Shown here one piece after another: positions 8,301 to 16,027 of a DNA stretch of 64,000 bases; within the stretch, counting starts at the first letter, position 1; every line of letters begins with the position of its first letter. Below the pieces are notes generated by a model. It worked only from the letters and a program-made list of their open reading frames with translations, did no database searches and was not told where the DNA came from. The DNA is taken from NCBI RefSeq assembly GCF_004006395.2, contig NZ_CP029758.2, forward strand, positions 2,604,001 through 2,668,000. The letters run 5' to 3'. The translations under genes were made by a program, and so were the position numbers. Source of the DNA: Clostridium sp. AWRP (lineage in GTDB: Bacteria; Bacillota; Clostridia; Clostridiales; Clostridiaceae).

Positions 8301-9173
8301 TTATTTTAATTTGCTACCTTGATTTTGAACTACTTTACTGGCTATGCTATTGCCAAGTTCACAAGCTTTTTCTAGAGACAGTCCCATACATAATCCTGCT
8401 ATAAATCCACCTGTATGTGAATCTCCAGCTCCTATTGTATCTTTTACATTCACTGTTTCTGTAGGTACATTTCCACTTTCCTTCTCACTATAATAATTAC
8501 AACCATCTTTTCCTCTAGTTACAACTACAGGCTTTTTCGTAATATCATATACTTTATTAATTGCTGCATCTAAATTTTCTTCTCCTATAAGAACACTTAT
8601 CTCTTTTCTATTTGAATGAATAATGGTACCCATTTTAAATAGTCTATCCAATACATTTTTATCTATATATTCTATTCTTGGACTTGCATCAAAAACTATA
8701 GTACATTTCTGTTTTTTATTTTGTAACAAATTTACTATAGATTCTCCTGAAGCTCCTTCCAATTCATATCCAGATACATAGATGTAGTCATATTCATCTA
8801 TGTTAATGTTTTTAAACCATTCTTCTTTCCATTTGGTTTCTATACCAGGTACAGTGATAAATGTCCTTTCTCCATCACTTTCCACTATGGATAAATTCCA
8901 TCCATTGTCCTCGCTACAATCTTCTATAAATACATCATATCCGTCTTCCTTTAATTGCTGTTTTATTATATTAGAATAGTTTCCAATTCCAACAGGTACA
9001 CATAAATCATGCTTTACTTTTAAATATTTAAGCACATTAGCTACATTATATGCACATCCTCCTACTACAGTTTCTTTATGCTCTGCTGTAATGTCTTCTC
9101 CGCTTTTAGGCAGCTTATCTAATTTTAAAATTATATCTATAACTGCTGCACCCATAACCAATATTTTAGGCAT
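8301..9173 (-). CDS. PfkB-family carbohydrate/nucleoside kinase (YegV-like)
   Basis: A 290-residue ribokinase-fold kinase. The N-terminal signature GGCAYNVANVLKYL (about 38-51) and the C-terminal catalytic motif DTIGAGDSHTGGF, with its general-base aspartate, are both present. The family phosphorylates sugars or nucleosides. The neighbours (NCS1 permease, ADP-ribosylglycohydrolase, GntR regulator) reproduce the E. coli yegTUVW set, where YegV is the kinase, so it probably phosphorylates a ribose or nucleoside released by the hydrolase or imported by the permease. Its ATG overlaps the end of the permease gene by eight bases. Exact substrate unknown. Confidence 0.85.
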   Translation of the reverse strand: MPKILVMGAAVIDIILKLDKLPKSGEDITAEHKETVVGGCAYNVANVLKYLKVKHDLCVPVGIGNYSNIIKQQLKEDGYDVFIEDCSEDNGWNLSIVESDGERTFITVPGIETKWKEEWFKNINIDEYDYIYVSGYELEGASGESIVNLLQNKKQKCTIVFDASPRIEYIDKNVLDRLFKMGTIIHSNRKEISVLIGEENLDAAINKVYDITKKPVVVTRGKDGCNYYSEKESGNVPTETVNVKDTIGAGDSHTGGFIAGLCMGLSLEKACELGNSIASKVVQNQGSKLK

Positions 9174-10545
9174 TATTTTTCACCCCTTTATTTTCTTTTG
9201 TAATTACAATTAAAATATAATAAACTACAGCACTTACTATGAATGCAAGTAAAATTCCAAGGCTATTATCTTTGAACATTCCCTTTGCAAAAGGACCACT
9301 GAAAAATGAACAATTTGTAAATAGCAACCCTACTATTACTCCAGCAAACCAGCTAAATACACCCTTTCTATTCACTGAATTCATATCTTTGTTTGTTAGT
9401 AATTCCTCTTTATAACCTAAATTTTTTCTAATATACTTATAATCTACTAAAAACACTGCTGCCCAAGCTGCTAATCCTATTCCTAATAATCCCAAGAAAA
9501 TTTGAAAATTGCCTAAAAAATCTTTTGAAATAAATAGTACATAAATAGGTAAAAGTATCATTATTATTGCATGTACCGTTATAGCTGTCTTATTACTTAC
9601 ATTTATATTTAAAGTTTCAAGACTAACTTTTGCTGATTTTAAACTTATTAGGCATTGAGGTATAAAACCACCCAAAGCTGTTATATAATAAATAACTGTT
9701 ACCCATTTAGGTAAAGCCTTACCTATAGCTTGAATTGGATTCGAAGCCGTTGCAAGGTCTGGTACTGATGTACTCATTAGTATTCCTGCGCCCATTATTA
9801 CAAATAGTGGTATAAATGCTCCGAAAGTAACACTAGCAATGACAGATGCAGACGATGTATTAGGCTTTTGATAACAACTATAATCTGCTGCAGCTATGCT
9901 CCAACTTATACCAGTACCAGCTGCAATAATTGAAACTGCAGGTAAAAAACTCATAAGCCAACTCCCATTTTTCATAGCAAATAATTGATTCCAATTGGTT
10001 CTTGGTATTAATATGAGTAATATAAACAAAGTTAATATTCCAAATACATATGAAAGTATAGTTTGAATTTTAACTAAATAATCTTGTCCAAAAATGTTAG
10101 AAACCAATATAAGTGCTACAAATATTACCAGTGCTATTATAGTAATCGTTTTATTTTGACGTATTCCAAAGGAATTAAACAGTGAAAGTAAAATCAAAGT
10201 TCCTGTAACCACATTTACTGCCAGCCAGCCAATTAAGTTAAGCCAACCAAGAAAATTAGGAATGAAGTTTCCATTTATTCCAAAAGCTGCTCTAGAAAGC
10301 AAAAACGTAGTTCCTCCAGTATCTCTCCCAGATAAACTTAGATATCCTACTAATGCAAAAGACAGTGCACCTACTGCTGCAGCAAGAATGGATTGTAGAA
10401 AATTTAGCCCAAATCCTACTATCATAGCGCCATAAACTAACCCCAAGAATCCAATATTGCTGGCAAACCATATGGCAAATAATTCTTTAGGCTTACCTGT
10501 TCTTTCTTCAACCGATAAAAACGGTGATGTATTTATACTGCTCAT
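9166..10545 (-). CDS. NCS1-family nucleobase/nucleoside permease
   Basis: A 459-residue transporter with about 12 membrane spans. The N-terminal segment (SVEERTGKPKELFAIWFASN) and the AADYSCYQ motif near residue 215 are typical of the NCS1 family, which includes CodB and the hydantoin and thiamine carriers that use Na+ or H+. In E. coli the equivalent slot is held by the MFS transporter YegT, so this cluster has swapped transporter class. ATG 10545 follows a GGGGGAATAATCA leader. It is co-transcribed with the ADP-ribosylglycohydrolase upstream and the kinase downstream. A purine/pyrimidine nucleoside or base is the likely cargo. Confidence 0.85.
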   Translation of the reverse strand: MSSINTSPFLSVEERTGKPKELFAIWFASNIGFLGLVYGAMIVGFGLNFLQSILAAAVGALSFALVGYLSLSGRDTGGTTFLLSRAAFGINGNFIPNFLGWLNLIGWLAVNVVTGTLILLSLFNSFGIRQNKTITIIALVIFVALILVSNIFGQDYLVKIQTILSYVFGILTLFILLILIPRTNWNQLFAMKNGSWLMSFLPAVSIIAAGTGISWSIAAADYSCYQKPNTSSASVIASVTFGAFIPLFVIMGAGILMSTSVPDLATASNPIQAIGKALPKWVTVIYYITALGGFIPQCLISLKSAKVSLETLNINVSNKTAITVHAIIMILLPIYVLFISKDFLGNFQIFLGLLGIGLAAWAAVFLVDYKYIRKNLGYKEELLTNKDMNSVNRKGVFSWFAGVIVGLLFTNCSFFSGPFAKGMFKDNSLGILLAFIVSAVVYYILIVITKENKGVKNNA

Positions 10546-10562
10546 TGATTATTCCCCCTTTT

Positions 10563-11555
10563 TTACTTTTTGTTTCTAAAATTATTTATCTTATCTGAGT
10601 AGATATTAAAATCCACCCTATTTTTTTCATTTATAAGTTCAATCCATTTCTCATCAATATTTTCTATTCCAGATTTGGCACCACATATAGCCGTTGCCAT
10701 AGCACCTATAGTATCCGTGTCCCCTCCCAAATTGGCACACATAATGCTGCACAGTTCAGGCTCTTTTGCATAATAAGCTATTGACATTGCTGCAGGAACA
10801 GATTCACTCGTAAGCACTCCAGTACCTATTACATCAAATATTTTTTGTAAAAAAGACTCACTATCGTCTTTATATTTATCTGCATAATAAAGTCCTAAAT
10901 TCAATCTTTCCAACAAGGAAGGAGAAAATGTCTCTGCACCAAAACTTTTTGCTTTAGTATAGGCCTCTATAGAATTTTTTATAATTTCATCCCAGGACTT
11001 ATCTTCTAAAGCAGAACTTACAGCCATTGCAACCATACTAGCTCCACCTAAAGCCACATCTGTGTTATGAGTTACACTACTCACATTTACTACATATTCT
11101 ATTAAGTTGTCCTTATCTTCACAGGAAAATAAACATCCTATAGGTGCAATTCTCATAGCAGCTCCATTTGTCTCTGCCTTGCAAGTGAATTCTTCTGGAT
11201 CTTTACCTTCCCTTATTGCCATTAAAGCTGCTTTTGAACTAGGCCCCAATATGTTATATTCAAAGGCATTGTGAGCTATGGCCCATTTTATAAGTTCATC
11301 AGCTATATCATTTTTATCAGGTACAAAATTCGTTTTAATCAATGATTTTAAAATTGCTATGGCTTCACCTGTATCATCCGTAAATTGTCCTTTAGCATAA
11401 TACATTGCCAGCTCACTTTCTTTAGGACCCTCTAAAAAGCCTTCTATTTTACCAAAATATTCTTTTATCTTTCTTCTGGTCCAAAACTCAGAAGGCATTC
11501 CCATGGCATCCCCTATAGCCATACCATATAATGCACCTAAAATTTTATTTTTCAT
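10563..11555 (-). CDS. ADP-ribosylglycohydrolase family protein (YegU-like)
   Basis: A 330-residue member of the DraG/ARH family, Mg-dependent hydrolases that cleave N- or O-linked ADP-ribose or related N-glycosidic bonds. The metal-binding motifs are visible: GQFTDDTGEA near residue 55 and GGDTDTIGAMATAICGA near 280. The start ATG 11555 has GAGGTGATAAA before it. It is first in the operon with the NCS1 permease and PfkB kinase. A GntR-type operator candidate lies 20 bases upstream. Together with the nicotinamidase at 12621 this suggests salvage of an NAD- or nucleoside-derived ribosyl compound (inference). Confidence 0.87.
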   Translation of the reverse strand: MKNKILGALYGMAIGDAMGMPSEFWTRRKIKEYFGKIEGFLEGPKESELAMYYAKGQFTDDTGEAIAILKSLIKTNFVPDKNDIADELIKWAIAHNAFEYNILGPSSKAALMAIREGKDPEEFTCKAETNGAAMRIAPIGCLFSCEDKDNLIEYVVNVSSVTHNTDVALGGASMVAMAVSSALEDKSWDEIIKNSIEAYTKAKSFGAETFSPSLLERLNLGLYYADKYKDDSESFLQKIFDVIGTGVLTSESVPAAMSIAYYAKEPELCSIMCANLGGDTDTIGAMATAICGAKSGIENIDEKWIELINEKNRVDFNIYSDKINNFRNKK

Positions 11556-11574
11556 TTTATCACCTCATTAATAT

Positions 11575-11596
11575 TTGTACAGTCGTACGTACAAGT
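11575..11596. promoter_or_regulatory. Candidate GntR operator upstream of the ADP-ribosylglycohydrolase operon
   Basis: The inverted repeat TTGTAC-N10-GTACAA is embedded in TTGTACAGTCGTACGTACAA. One half reads ACTTGTAC, sharing ACTTGT with the site before the gntR gene (12345-12360). Position between the regulator gene and the operon start fits repression of the operon. Confidence 0.45.
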
Positions 11597-11630
11597 CTGT
11601 TTATGAAATATATAAATACATTTATCGTAT

Positions 11631-12332
11631 TTATATATTAGTAACTATTTTAAAATCTATATCTGGACCATAAATTACACTAACTCTTTCTATGACTATT
11701 CCACCTACATCCTTAACATTTCCTTCTGCTTTAGTTAAAACTACACCCTCTTCGTGATTAAAAATACTTTTAGTAGTTGAATTACCTTTTATGCCACTGA
11801 TAGTTAAAGCAGCGGTCTTAGGCATAATACCATACTCTTCTTTCATTGTAGTGTATAAAGACTTCCTAGAAAAATCATACTTGTTAATATCATGAAATAC
11901 ACTAAGTGGTGTAATAGAAGTATCCAATGTGAGCCAGCATATATGATTTTCTTTTTCCACTCCCCTAGCTCTTACTAGTTTGAAAAACCTTTCTCCATCT
12001 TCATTTATGATCTTACTTTCAAGTACCTTTGATACTGGAGTTTCCTGTCTTTTAGTTATATAATCTGTAAAGCCACTAAAATTCCACACATTGTATTTGG
12101 TTTTTCTAAGAGACACAAAAGTACCTTTACCATGAACTTTATAGAGTAAACCTTCATTGACAAGATTTGAAATAGCCTTTCTTATAGTAGTTCTCGTAAT
12201 GCTATATTTTTCAACAAATTCATTTTCTGAAGGTATTTTCTCTCCATCTTTATAAATTTCATTTATTATAGCATCTCTTATGATACGCTGTAGTTGTGCA
12301 TAAAGTGGTACCAAACTATTTCTGTTTAACAT
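11631..12332 (-). CDS. GntR/HutC-family transcriptional regulator (YegW-like)
   Basis: A 233-residue regulator with an N-terminal winged helix (EKYSITRTTIRKAISNLVNEG is its core; about residues 25-65) and a C-terminal UTRA ligand-binding domain (about 90-230), the HutC subfamily layout. I chose ATG 12332 because GGAGG lies six bases before it; a TTG four codons upstream lies inside that ribosome site. It is read in the same direction as the operon it probably controls. The palindrome ACTTGT-CCAT-ACAAGT just before its ribosome site suggests autoregulation. The effector is probably a phosphorylated sugar or nucleoside, as for relatives. Confidence 0.88.
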   Translation of the reverse strand: MLNRNSLVPLYAQLQRIIRDAIINEIYKDGEKIPSENEFVEKYSITRTTIRKAISNLVNEGLLYKVHGKGTFVSLRKTKYNVWNFSGFTDYITKRQETPVSKVLESKIINEDGERFFKLVRARGVEKENHICWLTLDTSITPLSVFHDINKYDFSRKSLYTTMKEEYGIMPKTAALTISGIKGNSTTKSIFNHEEGVVLTKAEGNVKDVGGIVIERVSVIYGPDIDFKIVTNI

Positions 12333-12344
12333 GTTGCCCTCCAA

Positions 12345-12360
12345 ACTTGTCCATACAAGT
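12345..12360. promoter_or_regulatory. Candidate GntR autoregulatory operator
   Basis: A perfect inverted repeat, ACTTGT-CCAT-ACAAGT, 13 bases before the gntR start. It could block gntR expression and perhaps the divergent nicotinamidase promoter in 12361-12620, which is otherwise AT-rich without other recognisable signals. Confidence 0.5.
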
Positions 12361-12620
12361 TATATATTATTTAAATAATACAATATCATTTTACAATAGT
12401 CAATATAAATTTACAAAAACATTTGAAAATTGCATCTAGCTATTATAATTCTATCAAATAAAATCTGATTATAAGCTAAAAACTATGAAATTTAAAGAAA
12501 ATTGCACATTTGGCATATCTATTTTACTCAATAAACCTCAAACTGCATAAAATAAATTTGATAAACTTATACTTAAATAGTAGATTAGTAATAATTAAAC
12601 GTTAACTGGAGGTAAATATT

Positions 12621-13187
12621 ATGAGTAAAAAATCTTTATTAGTCATCGATTGTCAAAATGATTTTATAAATGGCAGTCTTGCATGTAAAAATTCAGAAAA
12701 TGCTATACTGCATATTATAGATTTTATAAGTAAAAACCCTGATCTTAATGTACTTTATTCCTGTGACTCTCACGAAATTACAAATAAGTCATTTCAAAAA
12801 AATGGTGGAATGTGGCCCATTCACTGCGTAGAAGGCACTGAAGGAGCTTTACTTTCTGAAAAATTTACTCTTGGAATAAAGGATAAAAATAAATCTCCAC
12901 AAAATCCTGAAATTATTTTTAAAAAAGGTATGAACGATGATGTTGAAGAATATTCAGCCTACAATGCAATAAATACTAAAAATAGAAGACTCCATGAGGT
13001 ACTTGACAAAAACATTATAATATGTGGAATTGCCAGCGAGTACTGTGTTAAAGAAACAATACTTGACCTCGTGAAAAATGGATTCAACGTGACTATTCTT
13101 GCAAATGGCCTTGGTTATGTAGATGAAACCGAACATATAAATACTCTAAATGAGTTTAAAGAAAAAGGCATGAGCATTATCTTCTAA
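12621..13187 (+). CDS. pncA: Nicotinamidase
   Basis: A 188-residue cysteine hydrolase of the isochorismatase fold, converting nicotinamide to nicotinic acid and ammonia for NAD salvage. The catalytic triad is visible as D10 (VIDCQNDF), K102 (FKKGM) and C142 (IASEYCVKET). The metal ligands specific to true nicotinamidases are also present: D49 and H51 (CDSH) and H68 (WPIHC). These support nicotinamidase over generic isochorismatase. The start has GGAGG eight bases upstream. It is divergent from the GntR/ADP-ribosylglycohydrolase cluster, which may link it to the same NAD-related salvage. Confidence 0.85.
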   Translation: MSKKSLLVIDCQNDFINGSLACKNSENAILHIIDFISKNPDLNVLYSCDSHEITNKSFQKNGGMWPIHCVEGTEGALLSEKFTLGIKDKNKSPQNPEIIFKKGMNDDVEEYSAYNAINTKNRRLHEVLDKNIIICGIASEYCVKETILDLVKNGFNVTILANGLGYVDETEHINTLNEFKEKGMSIIF

Positions 13188-13195
13188 TTTTCCTT

Positions 13196-13226
13196 ACTCT
13201 AAAGCTATTGCAATAACTTCAGAGTT
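13196..13226 (+). terminator. Probable terminator after pncA
   Basis: An imperfect stem (ACTCT-AAG-TATT / AATA-CTT-AGAGT) lies nine bases after the pncA stop, followed by TATTTAT, a weak T-rich tail. It abuts repeat copy C, so part of it could belong to that element. Confidence 0.4.
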
Positions 13227-13469
13227 ATTTATCCGATTGCTACCATTGCTAATATCCCTATCGCACTCTGTGAAAGCGACTATCACCAAATCAAAGATTT
13301 GGGATATCTGATTTTCTATCAAAGTTGGGGGATAAGCACTGCTACGCGCCTGGATAACGATTTCCCCTAAAGGATAACGCCTTCTAAGTGCTGAAGCACT
13401 AAGTATCCTGTTAATAAACATCAGTTGGAGTCAAAACTCAACCTGATGTCAAGAACTCAGTTTATTATC
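13227..13469 (-). repeat. Dispersed structured element, copy C (expanded)
   Basis: Read on the minus strand it begins GATAATAAACTGAGTTCTTG, then a hairpin (CATCAGGTTGAG / CTCCAACTGATG), later GTTATCCAGGCGCGTAGC, and ends GGTAGCAATCGGATAAA. All these blocks match copies A and B in order. It is longer (243 against about 135 bp) because extra stems are inserted: CTTAGTGC / GCACTTAG before the core, and a large variable arm within it. Conserved core with expandable arms argues for RNA or ssDNA structure. No gene lies inside. Confidence 0.65.
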
Positions 13470-13498
13470 ATAATTCTTCATACATATAACCTTTCTTT

Positions 13499-14058
13499 CT
13501 AATAAATTCTAATTGTAAATAATATATCTATAAAGAAGTAAAATACGAAAGCATATTTAAAACACTTATAAAAATATTCTTTTTTTATTGACCTTAAAAT
13601 TACCAATACAAAAATAAATGCAGCTATAAAAAAAACATATACCTGCCATATTTGTACATTCAAAAATTTTGCAATCAAACCTTCATCATTAATTGCAAAC
13701 ATATTATCAGGATTTATAATTATAAATAATAGATATGCAATTAACCTTGTAAGGCACATAGTTATAGCAAAATACACTCCTATGTACACTTTTTTCCTAT
13801 TTTTAAAGATATAAACCATGATGCATCCAATTACTGCTAATATTAAATTAATGCCGGTCCTCCAAGGCATCCCCATAAGTTTTCTAAACCGTTTTGGGTC
13901 TCTGTATAACTAAAAGTAAATTTTGCAGGTATTCCACTTAGCTTGTACCCTATTAAATGTCCAAATTCATGAATTGGCGTAGCAACTAGCGTAATCATCA
14001 AAAAAATAAGCTTGCTTAATTTAGAGTCAATATCCATATTAACATCTTTAATATTCAT
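13499..14058 (-). pseudogene. Frameshifted M50-like zinc metalloprotease
   Basis: Two adjacent frames together make one membrane protein of about 185 residues. The upstream part starts at 14058 and has a membrane segment with the zinc motif HEFGH at residues 30-34. It runs to LGGPA, then shifts frame at about 13855, where a one-base deletion would turn GGP-x-INLILAVIG into the stop-bounded pieces seen. The downstream part (to 13499) holds about four more membrane spans. Site-2-protease-like families have this HExxH in a span followed by a small-residue motif. It lies in a decayed patch; a sequencing error is the alternative. Confidence 0.6.
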
Positions 14059-14206
14059 ACTATTTAACCCCTCACCATTTACAAATAATAAAGCTCAAAG
14101 TTCAAATATCAAATATTGTTTATTCTTTGTTATTTCAACCCTATACTTTCCTCCACTATTAATTCTTAATTTAATACTTGTCACATTTAACTTATCACTA
14201 ATTAAT

Positions 14207-14303
14207 TTCTTAATTTCTTATAGGTATTCTAAAAACTAATAGAATGGCAGCATTTCTATTTGGAATTACCAAAGTTTCAATTCCTCATAGGTATTCTAAA
14301 AAC
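14207..14303. CRISPR. CRISPR remnant: two repeats, one spacer
   Basis: A 30-base repeat at 14274-14303 begins GTTTCAATTCCTCATAGG and ends TATTCTAAAAAC. A degenerate copy sits at 14207-14236, identical over its last 16 bases but changed at its first end. They are 37 bases apart, a normal spacer length. The reverse complement (GTTTTTAGAATACC... ending GAATTGAAAC) has the form common to clostridial type I-B arrays, and the degenerate copy would be the trailing one. No cas gene is in the window, so this is an orphan or decaying array end. Confidence 0.65.
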
Positions 14304-14390
14304 CCATCGAATATAGAATACATCAGCATTCATAAAAATACAATATTTGAGAAAACTTTTGTGAAAATCTCGAAAATCAACCTGAAACCG

Positions 14391-15314
14391 CTAATTACCT
14401 ACAAACATAAAAATCGTCAACCCCCAGAGTTTTTTAAACTTCTTTAAAATTTGTCTTATAATTATCTCTGATTTTCCTTTAGTTTTTCCTTCTTCTATAC
14501 CTTCGTCCCTTATCATCTTTCCTATTTCCGTCAACCTTATCATCTCCTTTAATTTTTTTCTGCTAGTTTCATCTCCGAATTTATCCGATGACTACCTGCT
14601 CTAATACTCCCCCTTCTCCAAGTGGAAGTAAAGAGCAGCTACGTCCCTGGATAACGATTTCTAAGCATCAGGTGGAGCCAAAACTCCATCTGATGCCAAG
14701 AACTCTGTTTATCTAGTAGAGCATATAACAAGCTCAAACTTTGAAGTTTATTTTCACTGTCTTCGAGATTATTTGTAAGCTCTATACTTTCAATTGCCCT
14801 CTCGCTCCTGCTACCCTTTCCACTCATAAGCGGCAGCATCGTGAGTATGAGTATATCTTCATTGCTTAATTTTTCTCTTCTTTCTATCTTTTTCTTTAAA
14901 TATTCAAGCTTTTCATCCCCATCAAATTGTTTCATGTAAACTGCCTCTACTCCGTACTTTATAGTACCTGCATCTATATATTCATCTGCACTTTCTATAT
15001 CTGCAGAATATATCACAACAGTTCTAACCTTTTTCTTATCCCTGTAAAAAAGCGAGGCATCGTAATATAAAAATCTCTTTATATCATCTCTTTTATCGGT
15101 AGTTTGAAACTCAAAATGGAGATAATTCCCATTATCAGTATAAAATAAATAGTCAGTATAACCAGTTTTTATTTCTATATTCTTTATTTCCGTCTCTGCA
15201 GGGAGCAATTATTTTAGTATCTATTTTAAAAAAATTTACTGCACTCTGCCCGAATATACCAAGTGCTTTTTTAAGTACTGCGTCCTCAACTTTATTATAA
15301 TCCACAGCAATCAT
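14391..15314 (-). pseudogene. Rpn-family nuclease/transposase, broken twice
   Basis: Three pieces rebuild a protein of about 265 residues of the Rpn (recombination-promoting nuclease, PD-(D/E)XK-like) family. The N-terminal part starts at ATG 15314 (MIAVDYNKVEDAVLKKALG) and loses frame near 15203, where one extra base splits KIIAP from AETEIKN. The middle part carries the family core GYTDYLFYTDNGNYLHFEFQ. The reading then runs ...YALLDK and is interrupted by the 128-bp net insertion of repeat copy B. Beyond it the frame resumes as FGDETSRKKLKEMIRLTEIG and the usual GIEEGKTKGKSE tail, ending at 14391. Confidence 0.75.
14580..14713 (-). repeat. Dispersed structured element, copy B, inserted in Rpn gene
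   Basis: Minus-strand layout: GATAAAC, a stem-loop (CATCAGATGGAG / CTCCACCTGATG), GTTATCCAGGGACGTAGC, a nested arm (CTGCTCT / AGAGCAG) capped by a variable hairpin, then GGTAGTCATCGGATAAA. GTTATCC can pair with GGATAA, closing the second domain. The element is bracketed by GATAAA at both ends. The uninterrupted gene needs only one such hexamer (CTA GAT AAA TTC), so one was added by the insertion, as a target duplication or an element end. No open frame of its own. Confidence 0.75.
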
Positions 15315-15637
15315 CTCTTTCCACTAAAATATAAAATTTAGTATTAGTTTTGCCATGAATTACAATTCTATACAAACTTATGTTCTTTTTCATTGCATAC
15401 AGAAATAAAATAAAAAGTACCCCCATCCATTATAACTAATAGATTATGATACTTTAAAAATAAATAACAAAGTTTAAAGTCTAAATATCAATTATTGTTA
15501 TATTCGAAGTATACATTGATTTTTCTTTTGAAATAGTCCGTAATCAATATCTACAGCTAGATATTGATAGCAAAATTAATCTATTTATCCAAAAACAGCT
15601 ATTTTGAATTTTGTATTTATATAGAATTCAATCTATA
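15315..15637. other. Gene-free AT-rich stretch
   Basis: Between the broken Rpn gene and the T-box leader. I see no gene, RNA or clear terminator; only short A+T-rich segments. Confidence 0.5.
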
Positions 15638-15675
15638 ATACATCTTACAAGTTATGATACATCTTACAAGTTATG
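15638..15675 (+). repeat. 19-bp exact tandem duplication before the T-box
   Basis: Two head-to-tail copies of ATACATCTTACAAGTTATG (15638-15656 and 15657-15675). They lie directly upstream of the T-box leader, where its promoter should be, so the duplication may affect promoter spacing. Confidence 0.7.
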
Positions 15676-15679
15676 ATGG

Positions 15680-15968
15680 AAAGAAGTAATTAAGTACGTT
15701 GCAAAGAGAGTCAGTGGTTGGTGTAAACTGTCTGATGTGCTTTATGAAATACATTCCTGAGCTGTAGGCTGAAATTTTTTAAAGTAAGTTGATCCGGTTA
15801 ACTCTCGTTAAGAGTAAGAGATGAGCAATAAATTTATTTGTTCAAGTAGGGTGGTACCACGATTATTTCGTCCCTTAATCGCAGGTGCTTTTTTTATTTT
15901 TCAAATTTATTTTGCTCAAGTAGGGTGGTACCGCGACTTTTTCGTCCCTTGTGTAGGGGCGTTTTTTT
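15680..15968 (+). promoter_or_regulatory. T-box leader with Tyr-type specifier and two terminator modules
   Basis: Stem I starts near AGAGAGTCAGTGG. The specifier region reads GAAA-TAC-ATTCCTGAGC; by alignment with the glyQS layout the codon is UAC (Tyr). The family motifs GCTGTAGGCTG and, at about 15850, AGGGTGGTACCACG follow, with a terminator (CGATTA / TAATCG then seven T). A second AGGGTGGTACCGCG with its own terminator (CGTCCCT / AGGGGCG plus seven T) comes about 80 bases later without a second stem I. So one sensing stem precedes two antiterminator/terminator modules. The controlled gene is the symporter at 16206. Confidence 0.85.
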
Positions 15969-16027
15969 GTACAATTTTTGAGTAATTTCAATTAATATTT
16001 ACCATATCACTTTAGTACTAAATACTT

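Noticed and set aside
13194..13421. Open frame of 75 codons on the minus strand
   Set aside because: It is composed of repeat copy C; the apparent protein is a translation of the structured element.
13227..14713. Repeat element as a c-di-GMP (GEMM-I) riboswitch, because of GGGACG(T/C)A and GGTAG segments
   Set aside because: The GGCAAACC start and tetraloop-receptor pieces are missing, the segments sit in a different stem order, and the copies do not precede suitable genes.
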